23,156 nucleotides of DNA from an uncultured Bacteroides sp. (GCF_905207245.1 NZ_CAJLKP010000092.1:1-23156); one strand, 5' to 3'; counted from the first letter of the stretch, positions 15,323 to 22,833 are shown. The notes: generated by a model not told the origin, from the letters alone. Numbers and translations: made by a program.

Positions 15323-16885
15323 TTATTCTATCGCTTCATCCAGATCAATAAACAGGAATTGGTTCTTGTCGTTTAGTAACAGAAGTTTGTTGTCAATTAC
15401 CCGTCCCTTTTTAAAATCCGTTTCCAAGTGGGCTACAGGCATTCCCATTTCGTGGATAAACCAGTAATCTCCACGATTGCCGATGCACAAATAGTCTTTC
15501 AGCCGAATACTGGGACTGTAAATGTATTCCCGTTCGTAGGTATTTCTGATATTTAAATCCTTGTCTACCTCGTAGATTATTCCCTGGTCATTATACACCA
15601 GACAATGTTCTCCATCGAAAGCAAGCGACTGAAAAGCCGTCGTATCTTTGTTTGCCACATAGAGCGTAGTGGGCAGTATAGCTTCCAGTTTCCCGTATTG
15701 TTTAGTATCCCAGGGTACAATATTTACGACCGAATCCGTCAGTTCCTGATAAGCCAGTCCATCGTCAAACAACATGAATAGTGCATTGTCAGTACGCAAG
15801 GCATCTTCAATCATATCTTTTTTTACGCTGAGTTGGTTAAAGAAGATTTCTTCTCCGTTTTGCAGGTTGTAGCAGGCAATGAACGGACGACCATATTTTC
15901 TACGGCTTGCACCTTCGCGCAGCCCGTAACCGTAATTAAGCATAAACAACTTGCCATCTTGTATGAAGAGTTGGGAACGTGAGGCTTTTACATCAGGGAA
16001 TTCCTTTTGCCACACAACATTGAAGGCTGTGTCCATGCAGGAAATCTGTTGACGGTCCGCCCAATAATAAAGTGAATCCTGAGACAGGATGTTGGAGGTT
16101 AATCCCGTGATTGTATTGCTGGCAATGGGGACGTAGCTGTAATAATATCCGCCACCGCTTGCTGCCGCACCGACTGCTGCTCCGGCCACGGCTACCAATC
16201 CTTGCAACAGTGCCGCTTTGGTGTCGTGGGCTCCCGGCTTTCCCGGATAAGTTAATAGTTCTCCGGTCATGAAGTCCAGTTTATGCAATGCATCAGCCAC
16301 AATCAGCCGTTTATTCTGTCCGAGTTCAAGAACCTCATTCCAACCGTATTGGTGTGGTATCTTGTTTTCCCATAGGTCGTTACCGAACTTTAGATTGATA
16401 GCGCGTAGTTTGTTGGAGGCGGAAAAGTTATATCCCAGTACCAAGCCCAACGAATCGTCTGTATATACCGGGAATAAGTCTGCCTCCCATCTCTTTTCTC
16501 CTGTTTCTTTGCTGAGCAATGAAATCTTACTGCCGATTTCGGTTATTAATACTCCTTCGGAGAGGCAGGTGATGCTTGCTCTGCCAAAGTTAATCGGCTG
16601 TTTCCATAGCAACTGACTGCTTTTGGTATCATAAAATCCGATTTCTCCTTTGTTCTTCAGATACTTGCCGCTTTTGGTTGTTTCCCGGAAGCTGACACAG
16701 AGATAATCTCCCTTGCTACTCATAGAAAAGGTTTCTACCCGTTGTGGGAAAGTGTAACATTGCGCTGTCAGGTCTGTTCCATCAGTTTTTTTGCCTACAA
16801 CGATGGTTTCAGATTGTGCATAGGATATTGATGCCGTGAGGGTCAGACATACAAGCGTTAGAATCCTGTGTATTCTCATGTTCAT
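15323..16885 (-). CDS. secreted beta-propeller (PQQ/WD-like) protein of unknown role
   Basis: A 520-residue exported protein. A signal peptide ends at about Ala23 (SISYAQ). The body has repeated short beta blade patterns such as GEIGFYDTKSSQLLWKQPI, GEKRWEAD, NLKFGNDLWENKI and TAFNVVWQKEF. These resemble the 'value then comparison with trp' blades of PQQ-like propellers. I see no catalytic motif. An odd feature is an Ala/Gly-rich hydrophobic stretch at 224-249 (LVAVAGAAVGAAASGGG), long enough to span or insert in a membrane. It faces rnhB with no gap between the two stop codons. Two in-frame ATGs at the start (16885 and 16879) are both usable. Confidence 0.8.
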   Translation of the reverse strand: MNMRIHRILTLVCLTLTASISYAQSETIVVGKKTDGTDLTAQCYTFPQRVETFSMSSKGDYLCVSFRETTKSGKYLKNKGEIGFYDTKSSQLLWKQPINFGRASITCLSEGVLITEIGSKISLLSKETGEKRWEADLFPVYTDDSLGLVLGYNFSASNKLRAINLKFGNDLWENKIPHQYGWNEVLELGQNKRLIVADALHKLDFMTGELLTYPGKPGAHDTKAALLQGLVAVAGAAVGAAASGGGYYYSYVPIASNTITGLTSNILSQDSLYYWADRQQISCMDTAFNVVWQKEFPDVKASRSQLFIQDGKLFMLNYGYGLREGASRRKYGRPFIACYNLQNGEEIFFNQLSVKKDMIEDALRTDNALFMLFDDGLAYQELTDSVVNIVPWDTKQYGKLEAILPTTLYVANKDTTAFQSLAFDGEHCLVYNDQGIIYEVDKDLNIRNTYEREYIYSPSIRLKDYLCIGNRGDYWFIHEMGMPVAHLETDFKKGRVIDNKLLLLNDKNQFLFIDLDEAIE

Positions 16886-16899
16886 TGACTTATTTGGAG

Positions 16900-16933
16900 C
16901 AAAAATATATATTATTTGTGAAATCCGGTCAAA
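16900..16933 (-). promoter_or_regulatory. promoter of the beta-propeller gene
   Basis: On the minus strand TATTTTTG (16900-16907) fits the -7 consensus and a TTTG (16930-16933) lies 22 bases upstream, close to the usual -33 spacing. It is about 15 bases before the start codon. Confidence 0.5.
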
Positions 16934-16977
16934 ATGTGATGAAAATACTAAGAACCTGTTTAAAAATGAAGGATTGA

Positions 16978-17033
16978 ATACAGAGACACGGAGACATAGA
17001 ATTATTTTTCTCTGCGCCTCCGTGTCTCTGTAT
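16978..17033 (-). terminator. long perfect hairpin after corA; possibly a dispersed palindromic repeat
   Basis: ATACAGAGACACGGAG (16978-16993) is repeated in perfect inverted form at 17018-17033, giving a 16-bp stem around a 24-base loop. It lies about 40 bases after the corA stop and about 90 bases before the next start, so it could stop the corA transcript. There is no U-run behind it, and the purine-rich unit looks like an intergenic repeat, so its role as terminator is uncertain. Confidence 0.55.
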
Positions 17034-17074
17034 CTTGAAATATAAAATTCAAATCAACCTCTCGGACTATACCG

Positions 17075-18001
17075 TTAGAACCATTTGATTTTCCTGAACC
17101 AGATAAATGTTCCTGCCGACAGAATGGCTGAAATCAGGATAATGAATATGAAAGCATACGGAAAACCTTCCAGGTGAATATCCACGTTCATTCCATAGAA
17201 ACTGGCTATCAGTGTCGGTATCATGAGCGTGATAGAAAGACTCGTCATGCGCTTCATGATGGCATTGACATTATTGGAAATAATGGAAGCAAAGGCATCC
17301 ATTGTACCTGTAAGAATATCGCTGTAGATATTCACTGTGTTGTATGCCTGTTTCAGTTCGATGATAACATCTTCCAATAGTTCCATATCCAGATAGTTGG
17401 TATCTTGGAAGATATTCTTCAGCCGCCCGATCATCACTTCGTTTCCACGGATGGAAGTGTTGAAATAAACAAGGGTTTTTTGCAACTTCATCAGACGGAG
17501 CAAGTCCTCGTTTCGGATACTCTTCTCCAACTCTTTTTCCGCATTGGCAACATCATTGTTGATTTGTTTCAGGTATTTCAGGAACCAGACAGCAGAGGAA
17601 TAAATCATCCGCAGGATTAAGTCCAGTTTGTTGTTCACTACGATACCTTTGCGGCGCGTATGCTGGATGAAATCCGAGATAAGTTCCGTTTTATGGTAAC
17701 ACACCGATACGATAATCTCATTATTGGTGATGATGCCGATGGGCACGGTTATAAAAGGGATGCCATGCTGACTGCTCTGCATGGGAATACGCAGAATAGT
17801 GAGCAACCAGTTACCTTCCGTCTCTGTGCGCGGACGTTCGTCCGCATCGGCGATGTCTTCCAGAAATGATTCGGGAACTTTCAGTTCTTGGGTAAGGAAA
17901 TCGAAATCATTGTCATCAGGGCACTCAACGTTTACCCAACTATTGGGCATCCATTGCGACTTTTCTACAAAGCCGGCCTCACAATAAAGATACGTTCTCA
18001 T
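17075..18001 (-). CDS. corA: CorA-family magnesium/divalent-cation transporter
   Basis: A 308-residue CorA-type channel. A large cytoplasmic N-terminal domain of beta strands and long helices (to about residue 245) precedes two membrane helices at about 250-269 and 282-302. The signature YGMN (GMN at 270-272) lies at the end of the first helix, followed by the short loop VDIHLEG. The C-terminus is basic (RKIKWF), as usual. It should work as a homopentamer moving Mg2+ (or Co2+/Ni2+) inwards. An upstream in-frame ATG would add 15 residues, but a perfect ribosome site lies inside that stretch, so the start at 18001 is chosen. It is divergent from gpmI. Confidence 0.93.
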   Translation of the reverse strand: MRTYLYCEAGFVEKSQWMPNSWVNVECPDDNDFDFLTQELKVPESFLEDIADADERPRTETEGNWLLTILRIPMQSSQHGIPFITVPIGIITNNEIIVSVCYHKTELISDFIQHTRRKGIVVNNKLDLILRMIYSSAVWFLKYLKQINNDVANAEKELEKSIRNEDLLRLMKLQKTLVYFNTSIRGNEVMIGRLKNIFQDTNYLDMELLEDVIIELKQAYNTVNIYSDILTGTMDAFASIISNNVNAIMKRMTSLSITLMIPTLIASFYGMNVDIHLEGFPYAFIFIILISAILSAGTFIWFRKIKWF

Positions 18002-18004
18002 CTT

Positions 18005-18018
18005 ATTGCCTCCTTTCT
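18005..18018 (-). promoter_or_regulatory. very strong Shine-Dalgarno site of corA
   Basis: On the minus strand AGAAAGGAGG (AGGAGG at 18009-18014) matches all ten bases complementary to the 16S 3' end and lies seven bases before the ATG at 18001. It fixes the start codon and is unusually strong for Bacteroides. Confidence 0.75.
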
Positions 18019-18135
18019 TTAGTACGAACAGAGGCATTGCGAGCAACGTCTCAGTCCGCTTTAATTGTAAATACTATTGCACGTTCGTGGGTTTGAATCG
18101 TCCATATTTCTTCTTTTTTGTTTTTTAAAGCGGGA

Positions 18136-18143
18136 CAAAAGTA
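18136..18143 (-). promoter_or_regulatory. -7 box of corA
   Basis: On the minus strand TACTTTTG fits TAnnTTTG. Transcription from here would give a corA leader of about 125-130 bases, much longer than the other leaders in this window. No clear TTTG is seen at -33. Confidence 0.4.
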
Positions 18144-18185
18144 CATAAATCATTTGAAAGAGTACGCATTAACCATGCTTTTTCG

Positions 18186-18193
18186 TACCTTTG
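18186..18193 (+). promoter_or_regulatory. -7 box of gpmI
   Basis: TACCTTTG, followed by C, fits the -7 consensus. It lies about 80 bases before the gpmI start, divergent from the corA box. The nearest TTTG (18153-18156) is 29 bases upstream, too far for a standard -33 element. Confidence 0.45.
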
Positions 18194-18200
18194 CACCCGG

Positions 18201-18232
18201 AAAAAACGTTCTTCTCTAAAGAGAACTTTTTT
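18201..18232 (+). promoter_or_regulatory. hairpin with U-run in the gpmI leader
   Basis: The 6-bp stem TTCTCT/AGAGAA (18212-18225, two-base loop) sits between A6 (18201-18206) and T6 (18227-18232), which can extend the stem. The whole looks like a weak intrinsic terminator or stability hairpin right at the predicted 5' end of the mRNA. Its function is inferred from shape only. Confidence 0.35.
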
Positions 18233-18272
18233 CCTAAGGTTAAGGATTGTACAATTAAAATCAATTAATATT

Positions 18273-19790
18273 ATGAGTAAGAAAGCCCTTTTAATGATTC
18301 TTGATGGCTGGGGTATCGGCGATCAAGGCAAAGACGATGTGATTTTCAATACACCCACTCCGTATTGGGACTATCTGTTGGCAACATATCCCCACTCACA
18401 ACTGCAGGCAAGCGGTGAGAATGTAGGCCTGCCCGACGGACAAATGGGTAACTCGGAAGTGGGACACCTCAATATTGGTGCCGGACGTATCGTATATCAG
18501 GACTTGGTGAAGATTAACCGTGCTTGTGCCGACAATAGTATTATGAAGAATCCGGAAATCGTTTCCGCTTTCTCTTATGCCAAAGAAAACGGTAAGAACA
18601 TTCACTTCATGGGATTGACTTCCAATGGTGGTGTACACAGTTCTATGGATCATCTGTTTAAATTGTGCGACATCTCTAAGGAATATGGAATAGAAAATAC
18701 ATTTATCCACTGCTTCATGGACGGTCGCGATACTGACCCGAAGAGTGGTAAAGGTTTTATCGAAGAGCTTTCTGCTTATTGCGCTAAGTCTGCCGGTAAG
18801 ATTGCTTCTATCGTAGGCCGTTTCTATGCTATGGACCGCGATAAACGTTGGGAACGTGTGAAAGTGGCTTATGACTTGTTGGTAAACGGTGAAGGTAAAG
18901 TCGCTAAGGATATGGTTCAGGCCATGCAAGAATCTTATGATGAAGGCGTAACGGATGAGTTTATCAAGCCGATTGTGAATGGTAACATAGATGGCACAAT
19001 CAAGGAAGGCGACGTTGTTATTTTCTTCAACTACCGTAACGACCGTGCTAAAGAGTTGACTGTTGTATTGACTCAGCAAGATATGCCCGAACAAGGTATG
19101 CACACTATTCCGGGTCTGCAGTATTACTGTATGACTCCTTATGATTCTTCATTCAAGGGTGTTCATATTCTTTTTGACAAGGAGAATGTTCGGAATACGC
19201 TGGGCGAGTATCTGGCTGCTCAAGGTAAGACTCAGTTGCACATTGCTGAAACAGAGAAGTATGCACATGTTACTTTCTTCTTCAATGGTGGCCGCGAAGC
19301 TCCGTATGATGCAGAAGAGCGTATTCTGGTTCCATCTCCCAAAGTTGCTACATACGACTTGAAGCCGGAAATGAGCGCTTATGAAGTAAAAGATAAATTG
19401 GTGGAAGCTATCAACACTCAGAAGTTCGACTTCATTGTCGTGAACTATGCTAATGGTGATATGGTAGGTCATACCGGAATCTACAGCGCTATCGAGAAAG
19501 CAGTAAAAGCTATCGACGAATGCGTGAAAGATACAGTGGAAGCTGCTAAATCTAACGATTATGAAGTTATCATTATCGCCGACCACGGTAATGCCGACCA
19601 TGCTTTGAATGAGGATGGCACTCCGAACACAGCCCACTCTCTGAACCCCGTTCCATTTGTTTATGTAACAGAAAACAAGGCGGCTAAGGTTGAAGATGGT
19701 GTTCTGGCAGATGTTGCTCCTTCTATCCTGCATATTCTTGGCATGGTGCAGCCGGCTGAGATAACAGGAAAGGACTTAATTAAAAATTAA
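18273..19790 (+). CDS. gpmI: 2,3-bisphosphoglycerate-independent phosphoglycerate mutase
   Basis: A 505-residue cytoplasmic glycolytic enzyme that interconverts 3- and 2-phosphoglycerate using two Mn2+ ions and a phosphoserine intermediate. The alkaline-phosphatase-like fold is shown by LMILDGWG (Asp11, metal) and QMGNSEVGH with the catalytic Ser61. Further family stretches are NGGVHSS (118-124), MDGRDTDP (149-156) and RFYAMDRDKRW (183-193), then NYRNDRAKEL, NYANGDMVGHTG and the C-terminal IIADHGNADH metal motif. Length is normal for the family. It stands alone on the plus strand, with its own promoter and hairpin terminator. The last codons run into an AT-rich dispersed repeat. Confidence 0.97.
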   Translation: MSKKALLMILDGWGIGDQGKDDVIFNTPTPYWDYLLATYPHSQLQASGENVGLPDGQMGNSEVGHLNIGAGRIVYQDLVKINRACADNSIMKNPEIVSAFSYAKENGKNIHFMGLTSNGGVHSSMDHLFKLCDISKEYGIENTFIHCFMDGRDTDPKSGKGFIEELSAYCAKSAGKIASIVGRFYAMDRDKRWERVKVAYDLLVNGEGKVAKDMVQAMQESYDEGVTDEFIKPIVNGNIDGTIKEGDVVIFFNYRNDRAKELTVVLTQQDMPEQGMHTIPGLQYYCMTPYDSSFKGVHILFDKENVRNTLGEYLAAQGKTQLHIAETEKYAHVTFFFNGGREAPYDAEERILVPSPKVATYDLKPEMSAYEVKDKLVEAINTQKFDFIVVNYANGDMVGHTGIYSAIEKAVKAIDECVKDTVEAAKSNDYEVIIIADHGNADHALNEDGTPNTAHSLNPVPFVYVTENKAAKVEDGVLADVAPSILHILGMVQPAEITGKDLIKN

Positions 19791-19807
19791 GAATTAAAAA
19801 TTAAAAA
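19784..19807 (+). repeat. AT-rich dispersed repeat, copy 1 (imperfect)
   Basis: The 24 bases match copy 2 (read in reverse) at 22 positions; both differences are A for G. The copy overlaps the last codons and stop of gpmI. Confidence 0.6.
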
Positions 19808-19810
19808 ATA

Positions 19811-19834
19811 ATGGATAAGGATAATATTATCCAT
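19811..19834 (+). other. small palindrome between gpmI and the DUF3109 gene
   Basis: ATGGATAA (19811-19818) pairs with TTATCCAT (19827-19834). A perfect 14-base palindrome GGATAATATTATCC also lies inside. It could form a weak RNA hairpin just after gpmI or be a protein-binding site. Confidence 0.4.
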
Positions 19835-19842
19835 GTTAAATC

Positions 19843-19876
19843 GTATGCGTTTGCTATTCGTATAGTAAACGCATAC
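19843..19876 (+). terminator. hairpin terminator of gpmI
   Basis: GTATGCGTTT (19843-19852) pairs with AAACGCATAC (19867-19876). The stem continues through one G-U pair and CTAT/ATAG to a TCGT loop, 15 bp in all. The tail AAGTTTTG has a short U-run. It lies about 50 bases after the gpmI stop. Confidence 0.65.
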
Positions 19877-19938
19877 AAGTTTTGTCAAATCAATGAAGAC
19901 CTCCCTTAATAAATAGTTACCAAACGTTTATTTCTCAA

Positions 19939-19962
19939 TTTTTAATTTTCAATTCTCAATTT
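19939..19962 (-). repeat. AT-rich dispersed repeat, copy 2 (inverted)
   Basis: Read on the minus strand this is AAATTGAGAATTGAAAATTA followed by AAAA. Its first 20 bases are identical to copy 3 at 20641-20660. It ends three bases before the ATG of the DUF3109 gene, so it makes up that gene's ribosome-binding region. Confidence 0.7.
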
Positions 19963-19965
19963 GTT

Positions 19966-20547
19966 ATGATACAGATAGGTGATGTAGTGGTGAGTTTTGA
20001 TGTGCTACGTGAGAAGTTTCTTTGCGATTTGAGTGCATGTAAGGGTGCCTGTTGCATTGAAGGCGATGCCGGTGCTCCTGTGGAGTTGGATGAGATAGCG
20101 AAACTGGAAGAAGTGCTTCCGGTAATCTGGGATGAACTCTCACCTGAGGCGCGTGCCGTATTAGAAAAACAAGGGGTTGTTTATACAGATTGCGAAGGTG
20201 ATCTGGTTACTTCTATTGTTAATAATAAAGATTGTGTCTTTACTTGCTATGATGAGAAGGGTTGCTGTTACTGCGCTATTGAAAAGGCTTATCGGGAAGG
20301 TAAAACCGATTTTTATAAACCTGTTTCCTGTCATTTGTATCCGATAAGAGTAGGAAACTACGGAGTTTATAAGGCTGTGAACTATAACCGTTGGGATGTA
20401 TGTAAAGCGGCTGTCTTATTGGGGCAGAAGGAGAACCTTCCGGTATATAAATTTCTGAAAGAGCCTCTGATACGCAAGTTCGGTGAAGATTGGTATGCGG
20501 AACTGGAATTGGTGGCAGAGGAAATGAAGAAGCAGAAGATGCTATAA
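19966..20547 (+). CDS. DUF3109-family cysteine-rich protein
   Basis: A 193-residue, probably cytoplasmic protein with 12 cysteines. They lie at 20, 25, 29, 30 (CDLSACKGACC), 76, 90, 94, 100, 101, 103 (CVFTCYDEKGCCYC), 122 (VSCHLYPIRV) and 146. This pattern is that of the DUF3109 / YkgJ-like proteins, thought to bind an iron-sulfur cluster or zinc; the biochemical role is not known. There is no signal peptide or membrane segment. The gene lies between gpmI and gyrB on the plus strand with no partner. An AT-rich repeat occupies its immediate upstream region, and a strong bidirectional hairpin follows it. Confidence 0.88.
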   Translation: MIQIGDVVVSFDVLREKFLCDLSACKGACCIEGDAGAPVELDEIAKLEEVLPVIWDELSPEARAVLEKQGVVYTDCEGDLVTSIVNNKDCVFTCYDEKGCCYCAIEKAYREGKTDFYKPVSCHLYPIRVGNYGVYKAVNYNRWDVCKAAVLLGQKENLPVYKFLKEPLIRKFGEDWYAELELVAEEMKKQKML

Positions 20548-20577
20548 ATAAGAGCACAAATTATAAACAAAAGAAAA

Positions 20578-20613
20578 GCGCCGGTCAACAGGATTCTCCT
20601 GTCCGTCCGGCGC
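20578..20613. terminator. bidirectional terminator between the DUF3109 gene and gyrB
   Basis: The outer stem GCGCCGG (20578-20584) / CCGGCGC (20607-20613) and inner stem ACAGGA/TCCTGT (20588-20593, 20597-20602) around a TTC loop make a very stable hairpin. On the minus strand it is followed by TTTTCTTTTG, a good U-rich tail for gyrB. On the plus strand the tail is weaker (TTCTTCG). It sits between the two convergent stop codons. Confidence 0.85.
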
Positions 20614-20640
20614 TTCTTCGTTGTAAGATGTGAGGTTGGT

Positions 20641-20660
20641 AAATTGAGAATTGAAAATTA
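20641..20660 (+). repeat. AT-rich dispersed repeat, copy 3
   Basis: AAATTGAGAATTGAAAATTA, identical over all 20 bases to the reverse complement of 19943-19962. It directly abuts the gyrB stop codon, whose complement begins at 20661. Confidence 0.7.
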
Positions 20661-22622
20661 TTAAGCATCTATATTTGCATATGTTGCATTCTTCTCAATG
20701 AATTCGCGGCGTGGTCCTACATCTTCACCCATCAACATAGAGAAGACGTAATCTACTTCGGCAGCATTTTCAATGCTTATCTGCTTCAGCATACGGTTTT
20801 CCGGATTCATGGTTGTACTCCACAACTGTTCCGGGTTCATTTCACCCAAACCTTTGTAACGTTGTGTGTGTACGGCATTTTCTGAACCACCGCCATAGGT
20901 GTCGATAAACTTCTGGCGTTGTTGGTCTGTCCAGCAATATTCCTCCACTTTACCTTTCTTGCAGAGGTAGAGGGGCGGGGTAGCAATATACAGATAGCCG
21001 TTGCGGATAACCTGCGGGAAGTAGCGGAAGAAGAGTGTCATAATCAGTGTGTCGATGTGAGAACCATCGACGTCGGCATCGGTCATGATAATCACCTTCT
21101 TATAACGCAACTTATCTATGTTCGCTTCTTTGCTATCTTCTCCATCCACACCGAAACGTATGCCCAGTGCCTGGATGATGTTGTTTACTTCATCGCTTTC
21201 GAACGCCTTGTGCCACATGGCTTTTTCCACGTTCAGAATCTTACCGCGAAGTGGCAGGATGGCCTGGAATCTACGGTCACGGCCTTGTTTTGCCGAACCA
21301 CCTGCCGAGTCACCTTCGACGAGGAACAATTCGCATTCTTCCGGGTCCTTGCTTGAACAGTCGGCCAACTTACCCGGCATACCACCACCGGACATCGGCG
21401 ATTTACGTTGTACGGATTCACGCGCTTTACGTGCGGCGACACGCGCCTGTGCAGCCAGAATCACTTTATCCACCACCATTTTAGCTTCCTTCGGATGCTC
21501 TTCCAGGTAGTAATTCAGTGCTTCACCCACAGCTTGGTCTACGGCTCCCATGACTTCGCTGTTTCCGAGCTTCGTCTTGGTCTGCCCTTCAAATTGTGGT
21601 TCGGCCACCTTGATAGAAATTACGGCAGTCAGACCTTCGCGGAAGTCATCACCTGCAATCTCTACTTTGGCTTTTTCCAACATCTTGTTGTCCTCGGCAT
21701 ATTTCTTCAGCGTACGGGTCAGTGCGCGGCGGAAACCTGCAAGGTGCGTACCACCTTCAATGGTGTTGATGTTGTTTACATATGAGTGGATATTTTCGTT
21801 ATAAGACGTATTGTACATGATGGCTACTTCCACCGGCGTACCCTGCTTTTCTGTGTTGATGTAGATTACATCATTCACCAGATGTTCGCGGGAAGAGTCG
21901 ATGTAGCGGACAAATTCCTTCAAGCCTTCTTCCGAATAGAACATTTCCATCTTGGCATTCCCTTCTTCATCTTTCATGCGAAGGTCGGTCAAGGTAATCT
22001 TGATGCCTGCATTCAGATAGGCCAACTCGCGCATACGGGAAGCAAGGATTTCGTAATTGTAAACGGTTTCCGTGAAAATGGTACTGTCCGGCCAGAACTG
22101 TTGGCGTGTACCGGTGATTTCACTTGTGCCGATTTCTTTCACCGGATATTGCGGGTGACCGCATTCATATTCCTGTTGATAGATTTTTCCGTTACGGAAA
22201 ACCTGCGTAGTCATATGGGTAGACAGAGCGTTCACACAAGATACGCCTACACCGTGAAGACCACCGGATACTTTGTAAGAACCTTTATCGAACTTACCAC
22301 CGGCATGCAATACGGTCATAACAACTTCCAGTGCCGACTTTTGTTCTTTTTCGTGAAAGTCAACCGGAATACCACGACCATTGTCTTGTACAGTGATGGA
22401 ATTATCTTCGTTAATAGTTACTTCAATGTGGTCGCAATAGCCGGCGAGCGCTTCGTCGATAGAGTTATCCACAACTTCATAAACCAAGTGGTGAAGTCCT
22501 TTTGTACTAATGTCACCAATATACATCGCGGGACGCTTTCTAACGGCTTCCAAACCTTCCAGAACCTGGATGTTTTCGGCAGAATAGTTCCCGTTATTGG
22601 AGTTAATCTGTTCTTCAGTCAT
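20661..22622 (-). CDS. gyrB: DNA gyrase subunit B
   Basis: A 653-residue type II topoisomerase B subunit; with GyrA it introduces negative supercoils using ATP. The GHKL ATPase domain has EVVDNSIDEALAG (49-61, Glu49 the likely catalytic base), DNGRGIP (80-86) and GGLHGVGVSCVNAL (120-133). The transducer domain follows to about 390. The Toprim domain has LVEGDSAGGSAKQGRDRRFQ (Glu436) and MTDADVDGSH (Asp515, Asp517). The C-terminal YKGLGEMNPEQLWSTTMNP is the standard tail. The protein lacks the extra insert of the roughly 800-residue E. coli GyrB, as is usual outside Proteobacteria. ParE is the alternative, but the sequence motifs favour GyrB. Upstream lies rpsT, from which it is separated by a terminator and its own promoter. 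Confidence 0.95.
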   Translation of the reverse strand: MTEEQINSNNGNYSAENIQVLEGLEAVRKRPAMYIGDISTKGLHHLVYEVVDNSIDEALAGYCDHIEVTINEDNSITVQDNGRGIPVDFHEKEQKSALEVVMTVLHAGGKFDKGSYKVSGGLHGVGVSCVNALSTHMTTQVFRNGKIYQQEYECGHPQYPVKEIGTSEITGTRQQFWPDSTIFTETVYNYEILASRMRELAYLNAGIKITLTDLRMKDEEGNAKMEMFYSEEGLKEFVRYIDSSREHLVNDVIYINTEKQGTPVEVAIMYNTSYNENIHSYVNNINTIEGGTHLAGFRRALTRTLKKYAEDNKMLEKAKVEIAGDDFREGLTAVISIKVAEPQFEGQTKTKLGNSEVMGAVDQAVGEALNYYLEEHPKEAKMVVDKVILAAQARVAARKARESVQRKSPMSGGGMPGKLADCSSKDPEECELFLVEGDSAGGSAKQGRDRRFQAILPLRGKILNVEKAMWHKAFESDEVNNIIQALGIRFGVDGEDSKEANIDKLRYKKVIIMTDADVDGSHIDTLIMTLFFRYFPQVIRNGYLYIATPPLYLCKKGKVEEYCWTDQQRQKFIDTYGGGSENAVHTQRYKGLGEMNPEQLWSTTMNPENRMLKQISIENAAEVDYVFSMLMGEDVGPRREFIEKNATYANIDA

Positions 22623-22651
22623 AATATAATTTCCTTATTCAAATAACAGAG

Positions 22652-22659
22652 CAAATATA
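22652..22659 (-). promoter_or_regulatory. -7 box of gyrB
   Basis: On the minus strand TATATTTG, followed by C, fits the -7 consensus exactly. It is about 30 bases before the gyrB ATG. A TTTCG near 22676-22684 may act as a poor -33 element. AAGGAAA near 22631-22638 is a moderate ribosome site. Confidence 0.5.
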
Positions 22660-22776
22660 GTGAAAAATCGTGAGATACGAAACTAAAGCAAGTCATAAAT
22701 TTCATTCGTTTACAGCTTTTTAGCTTCTCTCAAAGGGCATTGGAATTGGGAAGGAACGGAGGGACAGAAACGCAGA

Positions 22777-22802
22777 AAGGCTGGACTAAAAAGTCCAACC
22801 TT
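22777..22802 (-). terminator. hairpin terminator of rpsT
   Basis: The arms 22777-22787 and 22792-22802 pair over 11 bp with one G-U pair on the minus strand, around a four-base loop. The tail on the minus strand is TTCTGCG, only mildly U-rich. It begins about 30 bases after the rpsT stop and separates rpsT from gyrB. Confidence 0.7.
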
Positions 22803-22833
22803 CCGATATATCTTTTGTGTAATATTAATTAGC

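Noticed and set aside
18396..19103. 235-codon minus-strand frame opposite gpmI
   Set aside because: gpmI has all catalytic motifs on the plus strand; this is an antisense shadow.
19811..19842. mini open frame starting ATGGATAAGG after gpmI
   Set aside because: It lies in the palindrome, is very short, and shows no ribosome site.
21786..22646. 286-codon plus-strand frame opposite gyrB
   Set aside because: It is antisense to well-conserved gyrB motifs and has no recognisable domain.
22750..22776. purine-rich stretch resembling the palindromic unit at 16978-17033
   Set aside because: The resemblance (GGAGG, CAGAAA, GCAGAAAG) is loose and there is no matching inverted arm; it may be a decayed copy, but this cannot be supported.
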